A stretch of DNA of 64,000 nucleotides from Prototheca cutis (Eukaryota > Chlorophyta > Trebouxiophyceae > Chlorellales > Chlorellaceae), in NCBI GenBank assembly GCA_002897115.2, contig BCIH01000007.1:1068357-1132356 (forward strand). Direction: 5' to 3'. Under the pieces are notes generated by a model that saw only the letters and a list, made by a program, of their open reading frames with translations, was not told the DNA's origin and made no database searches. The position numbers and the translations under genes are program-made. Shown here one piece after another: positions 23,020 to 35,262 of the stretch (position 1 is the first letter of the stretch; every line of letters starts with the position of its first letter).

Positions 23020-26000
23020 ATGTCTCCCGGCGTTGAGAATACCAACGCAGCGGCAAATGCCCTGTCCGCAGGGTCGACGGTGAGCAGACNCGAGAGAGAG
23101 TGTATGTCCTCCGTATCGTGCCCTGACAAGTACATTCGAAAGAACGAAACACCTTTTTATCTTTGTGCAGTATGTGGATCGCTTGAGAAGATTGAAGCAG
23201 CTCGGCACTGGCCCAAGCAAGCCGACCTCCACAGCGGGGCAGAGCCAAGGATCGCAGCAGAGCGCCGGACCCACCCCTGCCAGGTACGCTGCAACCCCTG
23301 GCGCATCGCGATGGAAGAGTGTTCATTGTATTTCATCGGCACAGACTGTGTTATTGTGGTGGTGCCATGAGAAGCAGGCCCCCTCCCCTCCCCTGCCACT
23401 GCAGTGGGCTCGTGCCACATGGAATGCTTGGTGCACAGACGGTGGCTCCCCGGGGACGAGCCGCCCTGGCCCCCACCCCAGGCGTGCCCACACCGGTGTC
23501 CAACTTGGACATGCTGGCGGAGCAGCTCCAGGCGGAGCTGCAGTTGTGCGACTCGAGCTTGAACCAGCTGGGCAGCCTGTCGGCTGGGGGTGCCGCGGCT
23601 GCTTCCGGCTCCGCGCCTGCTGGGACCCACGCCATGCCCAGCTGTGCTTCCCCCAGCTTTGCCACTGCACTGCCCGGAGCCAGCACTGCCAGCCTCTGGG
23701 CGAGCGTGTCCAAGCCCGGTCCTGCGGCAGGCCCTGCTGCAATGCAGCCCCAAGCTCGGCCAGATGCCTCCATCGTCAAGCGTGTCGTCACTGCCACGGG
23801 CCAGGGCTGCGCCTCCATTCTGGCAGAGGACATCCGCCGCCGACCCATCCCGGGCGTCTACTGGACCACACGGTGAGGCAGCAGTTGGATCGAATGTTTC
23901 TCAATAGGAGTTTTGTTAGTTTGATTCCGTTCCTTTTTGAAGGGAGATGGAGAAGGCAGAGACCTGGTCTGTTTTTTTGGAAGGGGTTGAGCATGGTATG
24001 TACCATGCATCTGTTGTCCAGAAATAAGAGCGTGTTCTCCCTCTCTAGATCGTTCATGCATTCCAGCATCTGAACCTTCCGCGACACTCTTCTTCCTGTG
24101 CCAGGACGTCCCGGGGCCAGGAGCTGTGCAGCTCGTGCACGTTGTTGCTCCAACACCCTGTGAGCACCGACCTGCTGGTCCGCCTAACGGCCGCGGACGG
24201 GGGCAGCGTGCCGCAGCGTGTGGTGCTGCTTACCGCGCCGAGGCCGAGTGCGGCGTTTGAGGTTTTAGGCGAAGTGGAGCTCGCCCCGGGGTCCTCACGC
24301 CACTTGCGTCACGTCTTTCGGCTGGCCCAGGGGACGGTGGCGGGGCGCTGCCTGCGCATCGACATGCTNGGTCGGCAGGGGACGCCGGGGAAGTCGCGTG
24401 GAAGCCAGGCGACCGCCCGGCCGCGCACCGTGCACAGGTTTGCTAATCTCCTGGTCACTGGGCGCAGCCTGGAAAGTGCGGTCATGGACGACCAAGAGCC
24501 TGTCGTTAGCCAACTCAGCGCGCCCCCTGGAGCAGTGGTGGGCGGCGCTGTCGGTGGAGCATGGACACCGGACGGCACAGCGCACACCACCGCACTCGAT
24601 CAAGCGACTGCAGCGTCGGGCCCCGGAAGCCATGCCCACGGGCAGACGAGNGATGCAAGCTTTGTTTCCTGCGGTGCCACGGCATTCCAGGCCGCCGAGA
24701 CACCGGTGCATGGGCTGGGAGATTATGGAGGTCCTCTGGACAGTAGCTCCAAGAAACGACGGGCTGGTGGCTCGGGGCTGGTCGGAGGCCAGGCGAGTTC
24801 CTCGGTGCTGGAAGCTGGTGACGATGAAGTCAAGGGACCCGCTGGTCTCCAGCTGTTTGCGGCGGGAGCGGAGGTCGAGAAAGAATGGACCAATGGTGAG
24901 AAGGCGGCATTGGCGGCGCAGGGACGCGGTGCTTCATTGGAGGCCGTCGCCGAGCTGCCGCCCGCCACCACACCAGTGGCACGTGGCGCGGCTGCTACGG
25001 CAGCGGCGCTGCCTGGAGCTGAAGAAGACAGCGTGCTTACGGGGTCACCCGTCCCCGGCCACCGCCGTACGGTGACGGACGCCGATACGATTGCCGTTGA
25101 TCTGTTCAACTCGGCGAGCCGCGCAGAGCCCTCGGAGGGCGTGGTGCCTGGCGGCCGTGCTGGGCCCTCTTTGGATGATGCCCAGACCCATCTGCCCAAC
25201 CCGGGTGTTTTGCAGGGTGCTGGTGCGACTGCACACGTTGTGGCTGCTGCCCCCCCCGCTGCCGAACGAGAATCCACCAGAAACACCGCCGAGCAGCCCG
25301 ATCCGGGTCTGGCTCAAGCATGGGTGGCATTTGAGCAGCAGTCGAGTGGCATTGCTCGTTCTGTGACGGCCATGTACAAGGCGTGCTTGGAGATTCTGAG
25401 CTGCGAGCCACTGAACCGCGCCCTGACAATGGCCAGGGACTTGGCACGCTTCCTTTTTGCGGGCCAGGCCGCGGAGGGTCGGCTGCGGGCGCTGGCCCGC
25501 CTTCGGGACGTCAAGTCTACCCGTGCCGGGTAAGTATCTTTGGGGGGGATGTGAGCATGTTTTTGAGTGGACGGGAGTTTTCAGGCTCATTTGGGTGCGA
25601 TTGTGGCTGGCTATGTTTGCCGATTGAAGAATGAACGAACTGGGGTGTGCTCTCTCAGACCGCTTCTATCAGCCAACCAATCAATCAACCGCCGCCAATC
25701 AATGGACAGGTGTCCCACGCTGCTCCATTATCTGGCCAGCCAGACGGTGCCAGCTGGCGGCCAGCCGGCGCCGCTGTCAGTCCAGCTGTGCCTAGCCCGG
25801 GGCGCCACTTCTGCGTCCCTGACCGAGCTACAGACGGGGATGGTGCAGCTGCAGGGGCTTCTGGACGGCGAGGTGGCGGCGGGCTCGGCCCGCGTGGCGC
25901 CGGGGTCACGTGCGGAGCGCGAGTGGCGCGCTTTCCAGCTGGACGCCAGCGAAGCAGCGGCCGAGCTCGCCATCAGCGTCCATCAGGCACTCAATGCCCT

Positions 26001-28216
26001 CAGGTGAGGCGATTGCTCTTTTAAGAAAGAAATGGCGGTCAACGTGGTTTCAGGGGTTTCGCCTACCGGTGCGCGTGGGCGTTGAAGGGGAGCCACCTGA
26101 AAGTCTGCCCCACGACAACACCAACAACATGTGCAGGGAGGTTGCGGAGCTTGCTTCTGGGTTACGGTTTGAAGCGACAACACCTCTGCTGGAGCCCACC
26201 CTGCTCTTCCCGGCGATGGTGGAATTTGCGGCGTCCCTGGAGGCGGCGGCTGCAGAGCTGGGTCGGACGCCTGTCTCGACCAGGACTAAAGTCACCGCTG
26301 CAGCGCTGCCATCGAGCTGGGGATCCCAGCAAGCGGACCCGAGCCCCGCGTTTTCCTCCAGCGTGGGCCTTTCCGCAGCCAACGGTTCCAGATCTGCTGC
26401 ATCGGAGCACCGCCGCCAAGGCAATGGTGCCCGCCGCCCCGCGCCCCGTGCCTCTGCAAGTGCGACGCAGAAATCCTCGTCGTCGTCGGGCAACAAGGTG
26501 CACAGTGTCTCGCAGAGCTCTCGCAAGCGTGTTGCTTCCCGGGATCTCAGCACCGTAAGCATGAGCGTGGCTGGGCTGAGCTTGGATGCAGCACCGGCGG
26601 GGGGGACGGCGAGCGGGTCCGTTAGTCACGGCGACATCCCACCAGCCCAAGCCACGGGTTCAGCTGAGTTTTCCAGTGATGTGGCCGCGCTCCTGGCAGA
26701 GTCTGAGCGTCTGCTCCGTGCTGCGACACCGCTGGCCAGCAGCGGTGTAGGCTCCAGCGAGACTGCCGGTTCGACGCAAGGCCATTCTTCTGGTGACGTC
26801 GGCGCCAAAAATCAACGCGCTGCTGCCAGTCTGCCCCATGGAGCGACATCCTCTGCCGGCCAGCGCGCCAGTGACAGCGGTGATTATGCCCGCAGTCACT
26901 GGGATCAGCGCCATCACCACAGCGGCAGCAACAATCCCGGCCCCGTTTCCTCTGCGCCACCGGCAACGTCGGCTTTCGACGCGGGCGTCCACACTACGAC
27001 GACGAGGGCCGGCTTGGCAAGGCCCAGCGAATGGACGTCGGCGCAGTCTGCGCTGCTGCGGCCGAGGGCAGGGCACGCGGGTCGCCCCTCTCGTTTCCAA
27101 GACTCGATGTTTTCTCGGCCTCCAGCCACAGAAGACGTATCGGAGGACGACTCCTACGACGACGATCCATACGCCACCCGGCCAGCCGCCCACTCCCACC
27201 CCGCGCCGGCTGCCGCACTGGATCCGTTGGCGGGATTGGACATGGAGCGGGTGTCGACGCTGCTTGGCGCTGCTCGTCAAGTGGCCACCCGACAGCATGG
27301 GGGTGGGCCGGGCACGGTACCATCAGTGGTGGCCGCGGAGCCGTCCAAGCTGTCGTGGCGCAGCGGCGACCTGGGCTCAGAGGCACGTCAACAGGACAAG
27401 GGTGATACGAGCCAGAGGTCCCAGGGTTTTGCTGAAGAATACGGCGGTAGCAGCGATGCCGGCGCCGAGCCGGCAGCGTCTGGTTTGAGAACGTCTATTA
27501 CCCGAAGAAGCAAACCGGCGCCTCCCTCCCGCCTGGGTGGTGACGGGCGGGCGGTGGCAGCACGCTCGTCCCTCCCCAGCGGCTTTGTGCCAGCCTCTGA
27601 TGGTGCTGACGTGAATGGCACCAACATGAACGGCGCTGACACTCAGGGCACCGATGGCACCATGGCTCCCGCCGACACCGCCGTGCCGGCCTCGTTCACC
27701 CTCCCACCGACGGGCGACTCGTTAAGCGCTGCTCTGCGCAAGGCTGCGGCGCTGCGGACGAGCTTGACCGCAGCGCGAGCGTCCCTGGATCGACAGCGTC
27801 GTTCCGGTGTGGGACTGTCGCTGTCGGCGATCAACGCCGACGCCGAGTGCGAACATGTCTTACCAGCGGCATCGGACCGATACCCCGCCGAGGTGTGGCG
27901 CAGCCTGGCGGGTCTGCCTCCCCTGGCACCCACCAGCGATCTGGGCGTGGCGGCCGCGCTGGCGTCGGCCGGCAACAGCCCCAGCGGCCCGCTGGCGCGC
28001 GGGCTGCGGGAGGGCGTCGAAGCGTTCCGCGCGCTGCCCTCGGGGTTGGCTGCGCCGCCAAAGACCGCGGGCCAGCCGGGTGACGAGCGGGCGCTCCGTC
28101 TTTTGGAGCCCATCATGCCCGCGCCGCTCGGTCTAGGCATGCAGACGCGTCTGGGACGGTCTGTTGATGACTGGGCCGCNACGACTCGACCCGGATGCAC
28201 GGAAGACGGTGCATGA
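23020..28216 (+). CDS. Large low-complexity protein, not recognised
   Basis: Exons 23020-23079, 23171-23283, 23405-23872, 24105-25529, 25710-26003 and 26137-28216 close in frame to about 1479 residues. I do not recognise the family. A short helical start (TYVDRLRRLKQLG) leads to a globular-looking part, roughly residues 195-300. It begins KRVVTATGQGCASILAEDI and includes PQRVVLLTAPRPSAAFEVLG and AGRCLRIDMLGRQG, with the alternating hydrophobic pattern of a beta-sandwich. A second ordered block near residues 630-780 is helical (MARDLARFLFAG, LQLQ-like repeats). The final 600 residues are Ser/Ala/Pro/Gly-rich with acidic patches, ending in a more conserved-looking stretch of about 120 residues. 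No membrane segment is seen. The frame is supported by codon bias through 2 kb of uninterrupted coding sequence. Confidence 0.7.
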
Positions 28217-28864
28217 TTATTACGAGCCCGGGCGTTGGAAGGGAATTATAGAGGGTATATCCCCCTCCCTTGAACACAGTCTCCTGCTCAAAACTCTCCT
28301 ACCACAACCACTGACGACACATGCGGCCGGATGCATTGTGCTGACCATGACGGGCAGGGATTGAAGCCGCTCCGTGCCGCGCAGCCCTTGCCCCGTGATC
28401 AACCCTTTCCAGACACGGCAGGCATGCACCTGGCATACACTGCCGCCTGGGGAGGTGACTCCTCCGATGCGTGAACCTCTGTCTTCCTGTTTGCAAGTTT
28501 TGGTTGTTATTCTAGCAGCAAGGCAAGATTATTGGGGAGGAATGTGTGGTGGGTGGTTGTCATCATGGGCATTGCAANTAATCCGAATGGCGGCCGGTGT
28601 TGTGGACATCGAACCGATCTGCACGGTCGGGAGCGAAGAGATCCACCAAAAGACGAGTCCCGTGATGAATGCAGCATTGTGAACACCTCCATGGGAATAT
28701 TGAAAACTCGTACCATCCCATTGTCCATTAATTACTGCATCTTCCATTGCAAATTGTGCCCCTGCCTCGGAGAGACCCGGCCGTGCATGTGGAGCGTGAG
28801 TGCCAGGTCTGGCTCAGGAATCCAGCCCAGTCCAGCTGCCCACCGTGCTCGCCCGCACGCCAGC
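28217..28864. other. Intergenic region before BolA
   Basis: 648 bp, AT-richer than the flanks, between two + strand genes. It should hold a 3' UTR and the BolA promoter. Nothing else is seen. Confidence 0.5.
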
Positions 28865-29529
28865 ATGCGCATTGCGCTCTCCCGGAACTGCAGTGGGGTT
28901 CGAACATTTGCGGCCATGGCCGGTCCCATCCAGAATTCCATGGAAAGGTACGGGTGGTGGGTGGGGTTGTGAGCCCGGTAGGGGACACCCACTCTAAAAG
29001 AGGGAGTCCCCTGATCTCCACAATGCCATGGAGCCCCGTGCCGGCAAACTGCGACCTTGGCAAGCTCCAAATTCCATACCCCTGTCATGCTGGCAACCGC
29101 CATGGTTGTGCAGGAAGTTTCGGGAGGCATTCAACCCCGCCAAGCTCAGCGTGAAGAACCAGAGCCACAAGCATGCGGGGCATGCAGGCAACCCCACGGG
29201 TGCCGCCGATGCGGAGACACACTTTGAGTGAGTTCGTTATTTTGCTGCCTGTTGCTCCATGGCTGGATGAAATGATGATGGGAGGTGTGGCTGCAGAGGA
29301 TGCTGACTTTCCGCGCTGAGGAACCCCCTCCTGTGGGGTGCCCCTTGTCCCCACTGAGACATCCCCCCCCCCATCCAACTGAAGCGTGGAGATTGTGTCA
29401 GAGGCGTTCCAGGGTCAAAGCTTGGTGGCCCGGCACCGCCAGGTGTATGCCGTCGTCAAGGAGGAGCTCGATGCGGGGCTTCATGCGCTGTCCATGAAGC
29501 TCAAGACGCCCCAGGAGACGACACGATGA
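28865..29529 (+). CDS. BolA-family protein with a probable mitochondrial presequence
   Basis: BolA proteins pair with monothiol glutaredoxins and help in iron-sulfur cluster handling. Exons 28865-28947, 29114-29227 and 29385-29529 give 113 residues. The BolA fold is clear: MAGPIQNSMERKFREAFNP, VKNQSHKHAGH with the conserved histidines, ETHFDVEIVSEAFQGQSLV, the conserved RHRQVYAVVKEEL and the C-terminal HALSMKLKTP. The first 17 residues (MRIALSRNCSGVRTFAA) are arginine/serine/alanine rich without acids, typical of an organelle presequence. A second Met at codon 18 (28916) would give a form without it. Family is secure; location is inferred. Confidence 0.9.
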
Positions 29530-30001
29530 CCACTGTTGCTCTTTATGGCGTTNCTTTGTATGCTCCCTGTGTGCCCCTCCCGACCTGTATCCTGTACGCG
29601 CTGCCTTGAGACATTCTCGGGACGCTGCATCGGACCGGCAGCGGCGGCATGCCGACTGGGTAAAAATGTCAGAGGGGCTGCCGGTCGACCGAGCAAACAA
29701 AGGGGGCATTCTTGGACAAGGAGGGGGGGCAAGCATGCAAGATGGAGCACTCTTTGGTGACAGGGTTGTTCAACACACAAACAGCTGCCAAAATTCAAAC
29801 ACTGCAATGGGTAGATCGATCATCTTGGGGCCGNCAGGGCTGGGGGGCCTGATGGGGGTACAGGGGGTGGTTTCCATGCACACCGTAGGTATGTGCATGT
29901 GGATGGAGCCCACAGAAAACGGTGGCACTGAGTAGGCCCAGCCGAAACCCAGAGCCCAAACCCTAGGAGACCCCTGGCTCCTCATCACGCACTGCTCCCG
30001 C
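29530..30001. other. Convergent gap, BolA / ADP-glucose pyrophosphorylase
   Basis: 472 bp containing both 3' UTRs. No TGTAA, repeat or coding signal stands out. Confidence 0.5.
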
Positions 30002-31370
30002 TCAGATGACGGTGCCCTTGGGCATGGTGGCGTTGCGGGCGACGATGATGATGCCGTTTCGGATGAAGTACCCTTGCTCTTCTTGGCTGGCTTCCTGGAC
30101 TCCCTCGCGGTTGGTCAGCTCGACTCCATCGGCGATGCGGGCGTTCTTGTCGAGGATGACGCGGCGCAGCGTAGCCCCGTCTCCGACGCCCATGGGCACC
30201 TGCCCGGCAGCTTCCAGCTCGGCGCGCTGCTCGTCCGACTCGAAATAGTCCGCGCCCATCATGAGGACCTGGTTCATCGTGACGCCCGCGCCGATGCGCG
30301 AGCGCAGGCCGATGATGGAGTCCTCGACCGTGGCGCTGCGGAGGACCGAGCCGTGCGCGACGATGGCATTGGTCACGTGGCAGTCCAGGACCTTGGCCGG
30401 GGGCAGGAAGCGCGGGGAGGTGTAGATGGGTCCCTTAGGGTCGTTGAACTCAAACTGTGGCGGGTTTTGCGTCAGCGCAATGTTGCACTCGAAGAACGAG
30501 TCGATGGTCCCAATGTCCTCCCAGTAGCCGCTGAAGAGGTAGGCCATGACCTTGTGGTCCTTGGCCGACTGCGGGATGATCTCGCCACCGAAGTCGTTCC
30601 GAGAGGGGTCGTCCTGCAACAGACGCAGCATCACGTCCTTGTTGAACACGTAGATGCCCATGGATGCAATGAAAGGATTGGCCTCTGCGGCTGTGGAGGA
30701 AAGACCCAGGACGGTTGTGTCCACCTTCATGGCCTCCAGGGCCTCGCCCTTTGGCTTTTCGGCGAAATCGATCACACGGCCACTGCCGTCGATCTTCATC
30801 AGTCCGAAATCCGAGGCACGGGTCGCGTCGACCGGCAGACAGCCGATGGTGATGTCGGCACCGCTGGCGCGGTGCGCCTCGACGAATTTCATGTAGTCCA
30901 TGCGGTAGAGATGGTCCCCNGACAGCACCACCACGTCCCGCACGTCGCGGTTCTTCACGTCGTCAAACAGCCAGCTGTATTGCCGCACGGCGTCCGCCGT
31001 TCCGCGGAACCACGAGTCGGCCGTGGGGGTTTGGGCGGCCGCCAGGATCTCCACGTGGCAGTCACCGCTCAACGACCCCGTGTCGTACGTGCGCGCCAGG
31101 TGTCGGTTCAGACTTGTGGAATTGAACTGTGTCAGCACGTAAATCTTGGAAATGTTGGAATTCAGGCAGTTGGACATGGGCACGTCAATCAGGCGGTAGC
31201 CGCCACCGATGGGCACCGCCGGCTTGGCGCGGTTCTTCGTCAGAGGGTACAGCCGCGTACCCGCCCCGCCCCCAAGGATCACAGCCAGCACCGTGCTGGA
31301 CTGGGCACGGGGATTAGACTCCACCTGTCGCTCGGGGAGCGCCACTGCCGCCAGTGGACGACACACAGAC
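30002..31370 (-). CDS. ADP-glucose pyrophosphorylase subunit
   Basis: This plastid enzyme makes ADP-glucose from glucose-1-phosphate and ATP, the committed step of starch synthesis. About 456 residues are read without an intron. Motifs: [20 protein letters not shown] (nucleotide binding), [39 protein letters not shown] with the catalytic Asp, [13 protein letters not shown] (glucose-1-phosphate site), [12 protein letters not shown], then the left-handed beta-helix with MMGADYFE and the allosteric tail [14 protein letters not shown]. The C-terminus resembles large subunits, yet the catalytic Arg/Lys/Asp of small subunits are present. The frame stays open to 31429, but a pyrimidine tract ending in TAG at 31371 suggests that this exon starts at 31370 and that a small transit-peptide exon lies upstream. 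Confidence 0.92.
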
Positions 31371-32361
31371 CTACGGCGGGGAGGGAGAGGGGGAGGGACG
31401 CGCCCCTCAGGGAGCGACGCAAATGCCACACAGTTATGCGAGACATTCCAACACCCGTGATGTTATGTACATTCATGACGTAAAAGCAAGTCACGACGCC
31501 CAAATCCGGGTTCCCTGGGCCTTGGGCCCAGAAACCGGTTGGGTCGTCCGGGGGTGGCAGCGCAGACAGGGGCTCCCGACACCCAAATGCACCAGCCACC
31601 TCAAACCCCACACCTGGAGCAGCGCGTTACAGGTCTACTGTGCGATGCCAGACTCTGCCCGCAAATGCTGTTGCTGGGGCGCAGCGACCGTGGGACCGAG
31701 GGCGTGGGCGGGGCTTGGGCGGAGGCCATGGCCGTGGGGCCCATGCCTTTCGACAGGCCGAGCATCGCCGTGCAAACCTTGCGCGATGAGGGCCTCTGTG
31801 ACTCGATCTCACGCGCAATACGTATGAATGAGAATGCAATGCCCTCGCATGGAGGCCGCAACCTTGGGTTTTCCAGCGGGACGAGTTTGGTGGGGGGTGC
31901 CACAGGTACTGACGGGAGAGGGGCACCCCGGCGCATCAAGCCATTTTGCTGGGGGGCCCTCCCCCGCTTTCCACCCCTTCGGGGAGCCAAGGTCACCGAG
32001 GGCTTCCTGCGCCATGCCCGGCCTCTCAGGACCCGGAACCATCCCCAGCAGCGACATCTCCATGTAATTCTTGTTGGCGTCTTGACGGAGAGGGAAGGAG
32101 GCTCGCCTGGCTCACGGTCATGAGCGTCCGCCCCTGAGGGCCTGAGGCCGTCGCCCACAGAGCAAGCGCGCTCCGCCATGGAGCACTCACACGGCCTGCA
32201 CCATCAGTACGGCTCGATGGGATCTCGATCGCATTCGAGTTCCATGGCGCATCACCTCAAAAGGTACGGCGCTGTGTCGGAGCGGGCTCCACGGGGACGC
32301 ATGGTGAAGCAGGGTTGTTGCTCGCTCCCCGCAACCGTGGCTGAGACCTGCGCTCCACGGC
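31371..32361. other. Divergent region, pyrophosphorylase / OSR1-like kinase
   Basis: Close to 1 kb between the two coding cores. It should contain the first pyrophosphorylase exon and both promoters. Short ORFs on both strands show no family resemblance. Confidence 0.45.
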
Positions 32362-34721
32362 ATGGCCCACAGGGAATACCCCATATCCGCCGATGCCTAC
32401 GAACTGTTGGAGGAGGCGGGCAGAGGTGTCAGCGCAACGGTGCGGATTGCTGGCGGGGTCGCTCGCCCAGAGCCTGGCATATGTCCCGGGCTCCCTGCCT
32501 TGCGGGGTTGTCTGGCAGCGCTTGTATCCTGGGGATCTTTGGGCCCGGTGCCGGGCACCTTACACCCGAGTCTCTGGAGAGCGGGGTTTTGCGGAGCTCG
32601 TGCCCCCTTGTAGCAGGTGCGATGTGCCCAAGTAATTGCGACAGACCAGTCTCCCCTAACCATTCCCCCACCTCTCCTTCTTGGACCTGGCAGGTCTGGC
32701 GGGCGCTGTGCAAGACCTACAATGAGGTTGTGGCGGTCAAGCTGCTTGACCTGGAAAACATGAACTGCTCCCTGGTGCGTGGGGTGGAGGGGGGGCGGAG
32801 GGTTGATGCAGGCACTGTTCTTCCTCCTGGGAGGACCAACTGCTGTCGTCGATTGCCTGCAACGGCGAGCATGCCACACCTTGCGCCTGTCTTATGCAAA
32901 AGCACGCACACAGTCAAANAGCGCCCTCTCCCTGCNAACAGCAGCAACCTCCACTGCGACCACAACTGCCCACAGGATGAGATCGTGAGGGAGGCGCAGA
33001 CCATGCGATCGCTGAACCACCCAAACTTGCTGCCGCTGCTGGCGAGTTTTGTGCAGGGTGACAAGCTGTGGATGGTGATGCCCTACGTTTCTGGCGGCTC
33101 AGTGCAGAATATTATGAGGTTTGCTTACGCGGACGGTCTTGAGGAGCCGGTCATTGCAACGATCATGCGGGATGTGCTCCGTGGCCTGGAGTACCTCCAC
33201 CGCAACGGCATCATCCACCGTGACATCAAGGCCGGGAACATTCTCCTGACGTCTTCAGGCCAGGTCCTGCTGGCCGACTTTGGCGTGGCGGCGACCCTGG
33301 AGCGGGGCGGGAGCTGGGGCAACCGCATGATGGCGCGCAACACGTTTGTGGGCACGCCCTGCTGGATGGCGCCCGAGGTGATGGAGCAGTCGGCGGGGTA
33401 CGACGCACGGGCCGACATCTGGTCGTTCGGGATCACGCTGCTGGAGTGCGCGCATGGGCACGCGCCGTTTGCCAAGCTCCCCCCCATGAAGGTCCTGCTG
33501 ATGACCATCCAAAACCCACCCCCCACGCTGGACTCGGAGCCCAGCAAGAAGCCGTACTCCAAGGCCATGCGCGAGCTGGTGACGCGGTGCCTGGTCAAGG
33601 ACCCCGCGCGCCGGCCCACGGCAGCGGCCCTGCTGGAGCACAAGTTCTTCCGAGGCGCGCAGGACAGCGCGTACCTGGTCCGTCATTTGCTGGCGGGCCT
33701 GCCGTCCGTGCCCGAGCGCGTGCAGCTCATGCGCCAGGGCCACGGTCAGCGCCCCGACGCGCAGGACAAAGAGGTGATGGCCTCGCAGGAGGAGTACCGC
33801 AGGGGAGTCAGCTCCTGGAACTTTGACGTCGCCGCGCTCAAGGCCGCCGCGGCCGAGGCACGCAGCGCAGAGGAGCGCCTGCCTCCGATCTCGGAAGCGT
33901 CGGAGACTGGCGGCGATCTCGGGCGCCAGCCCAGCGCCGCGCACCTTCACGACGGCGACCGGCCCCCCGGCCAGACCTCGCCCCAGGNAGGGGGGGCACG
34001 CACACCCGAGCGCGGCGGTGCGACGGGCGCGGGGGCTTCTCGTGCGCGTTCCCTCTCGAAAGGCGCGAGTCTGATGAAGGAGCAGGGGCGGTTCAAGGTG
34101 TACGAGGGCGACGAGGCCCCGCCGTTTTCGACCCCGCCTGACGCCGCCCGGGCCAACGGGGCAGCGTTCATGGACGAGTACGCTCGCGCGCGGGCCGCTT
34201 CTGCTGCTGGTGTGGGCGGCGCTGCCCTTGCAGCTGACGCCGAGGGCAATCCCGGGGACCAGGACAAGGCCAAGCGCCGCGGGCGGTTCCGGTACGTGGA
34301 GGAGGACTTTGACGGTCGGTCGCGGACGCCGGGGGGAATGACCAAGTCGGCATCCACCGCGGCCGTCATGGCAGGCGACGCCGGCCGGCCCGTGTCCCCC
34401 GCTGCCCCCCCCCTGGGAGTTCTCCTGCCGACGCTGCACGAGCTGCTGGAAACCGCGACGCAGCAGCAGGAGACGCTGCGCGAACTGGCAGCCGCTGCGG
34501 CCGATGCCGACCGCGGCCGCCTGGCCGCGCTGAATTCCTTCCTGGGTGAGCGCGCATCCGGCGCGCGCGCCCCGCCCTCGCGAGAACTCGTCGAACGCCT
34601 TCGGGCCGAGGTGGCCGAGCTGCGGGACGAGAACGCTCGCCTGCGTGAACGGCTCAGGGCCGTGCAGGCCAGCACGGGCAGCGAGGCTCCCTCCAGGGCT
34701 GCCACCGCCAGCGACGGCTGA
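32362..34721 (+). CDS. STE20-group protein kinase, OSR1/FRAY-like
   Basis: A serine/threonine kinase of the germinal-centre group; plant relatives include the stomatal kinase BLUS1. Exons 32362-32439, 32694-32774 and 32976-34721 give 634 residues. The kinase domain spans about residues 10-285: YELLEEAGRGVSATV glycine loop, VVAVKLLDLE with the ATP lysine, GIIHRDIKAGNILL, DFGVAATLE, NTFVGTPCWMAPEVMEQ activation segment and ADIWSFGITLLECAHGHAPF. The catalytic residues are all present. The rest is low-complexity, basic and serine/alanine-rich, with a predicted coiled coil near residues 540-620 (LRELAAAAADADRGRLAALN; RAEVAELRDENARLRERLRA). I do not see a clear PF2/CCT docking domain, unlike animal OSR1. 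Confidence 0.9.
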
Positions 34722-35262
34722 TGATTCGCCCTTCCTAGAACAGAAAGTGGTTATGCTTGCGGTGCCCAACCGGGCACCAGCTTGATTGAACATGTCGCTT
34801 CCGTGTCCCCGCAGCCTTTACCATACCAGTTTTGTCCCTGCCGCCGTCCCTTGTACCCTGGGTGTGTACATGGCACCTCCTTTTGATGGCCATAGAGTGG
34901 GTTCTCCCGGCATCAGAGGGAAAACGTAATGGTGCAGTGTACAGCATGGCGTGCCCTCTTTAGCAAAGCCCCTCGATTGCCCGCCTCGCGTCCCTCGTGC
35001 GGTTGCGGGGATCCGTGCCGATGACCTTGCACCCTGCCTTGGCCCCAACATGCTGGTTAAAACAAATCTTTGCGACACGACGATAGTGACGGTGCACCAA
35101 GGTGGCGCTACTAGGGAATGGATGCAAGGCAAGCAGCGGAATGCTGCCATTGGAAAGTATGCAAGCCTTGCTGCGCCGGCTCAAACAGGGCAAGCCTTTT
35201 GGGGGTTGTCTGAGCACTGTCATCCAATGACTCGCTCCATGAGACAGCTGTCCTGCGGGCCC
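34722..35262. other. Convergent intergenic region
   Basis: 541 bp between the ends of the kinase (+) and a small membrane protein gene (-). Nothing recognisable. Confidence 0.5.

Noticed and set aside
30074..31483. 469-codon + strand ORF
   Set aside because: Antisense shadow of the pyrophosphorylase; no family features.
33255..34793. 512-codon minus strand ORF
   Set aside because: Antisense shadow of the GC-rich kinase gene.
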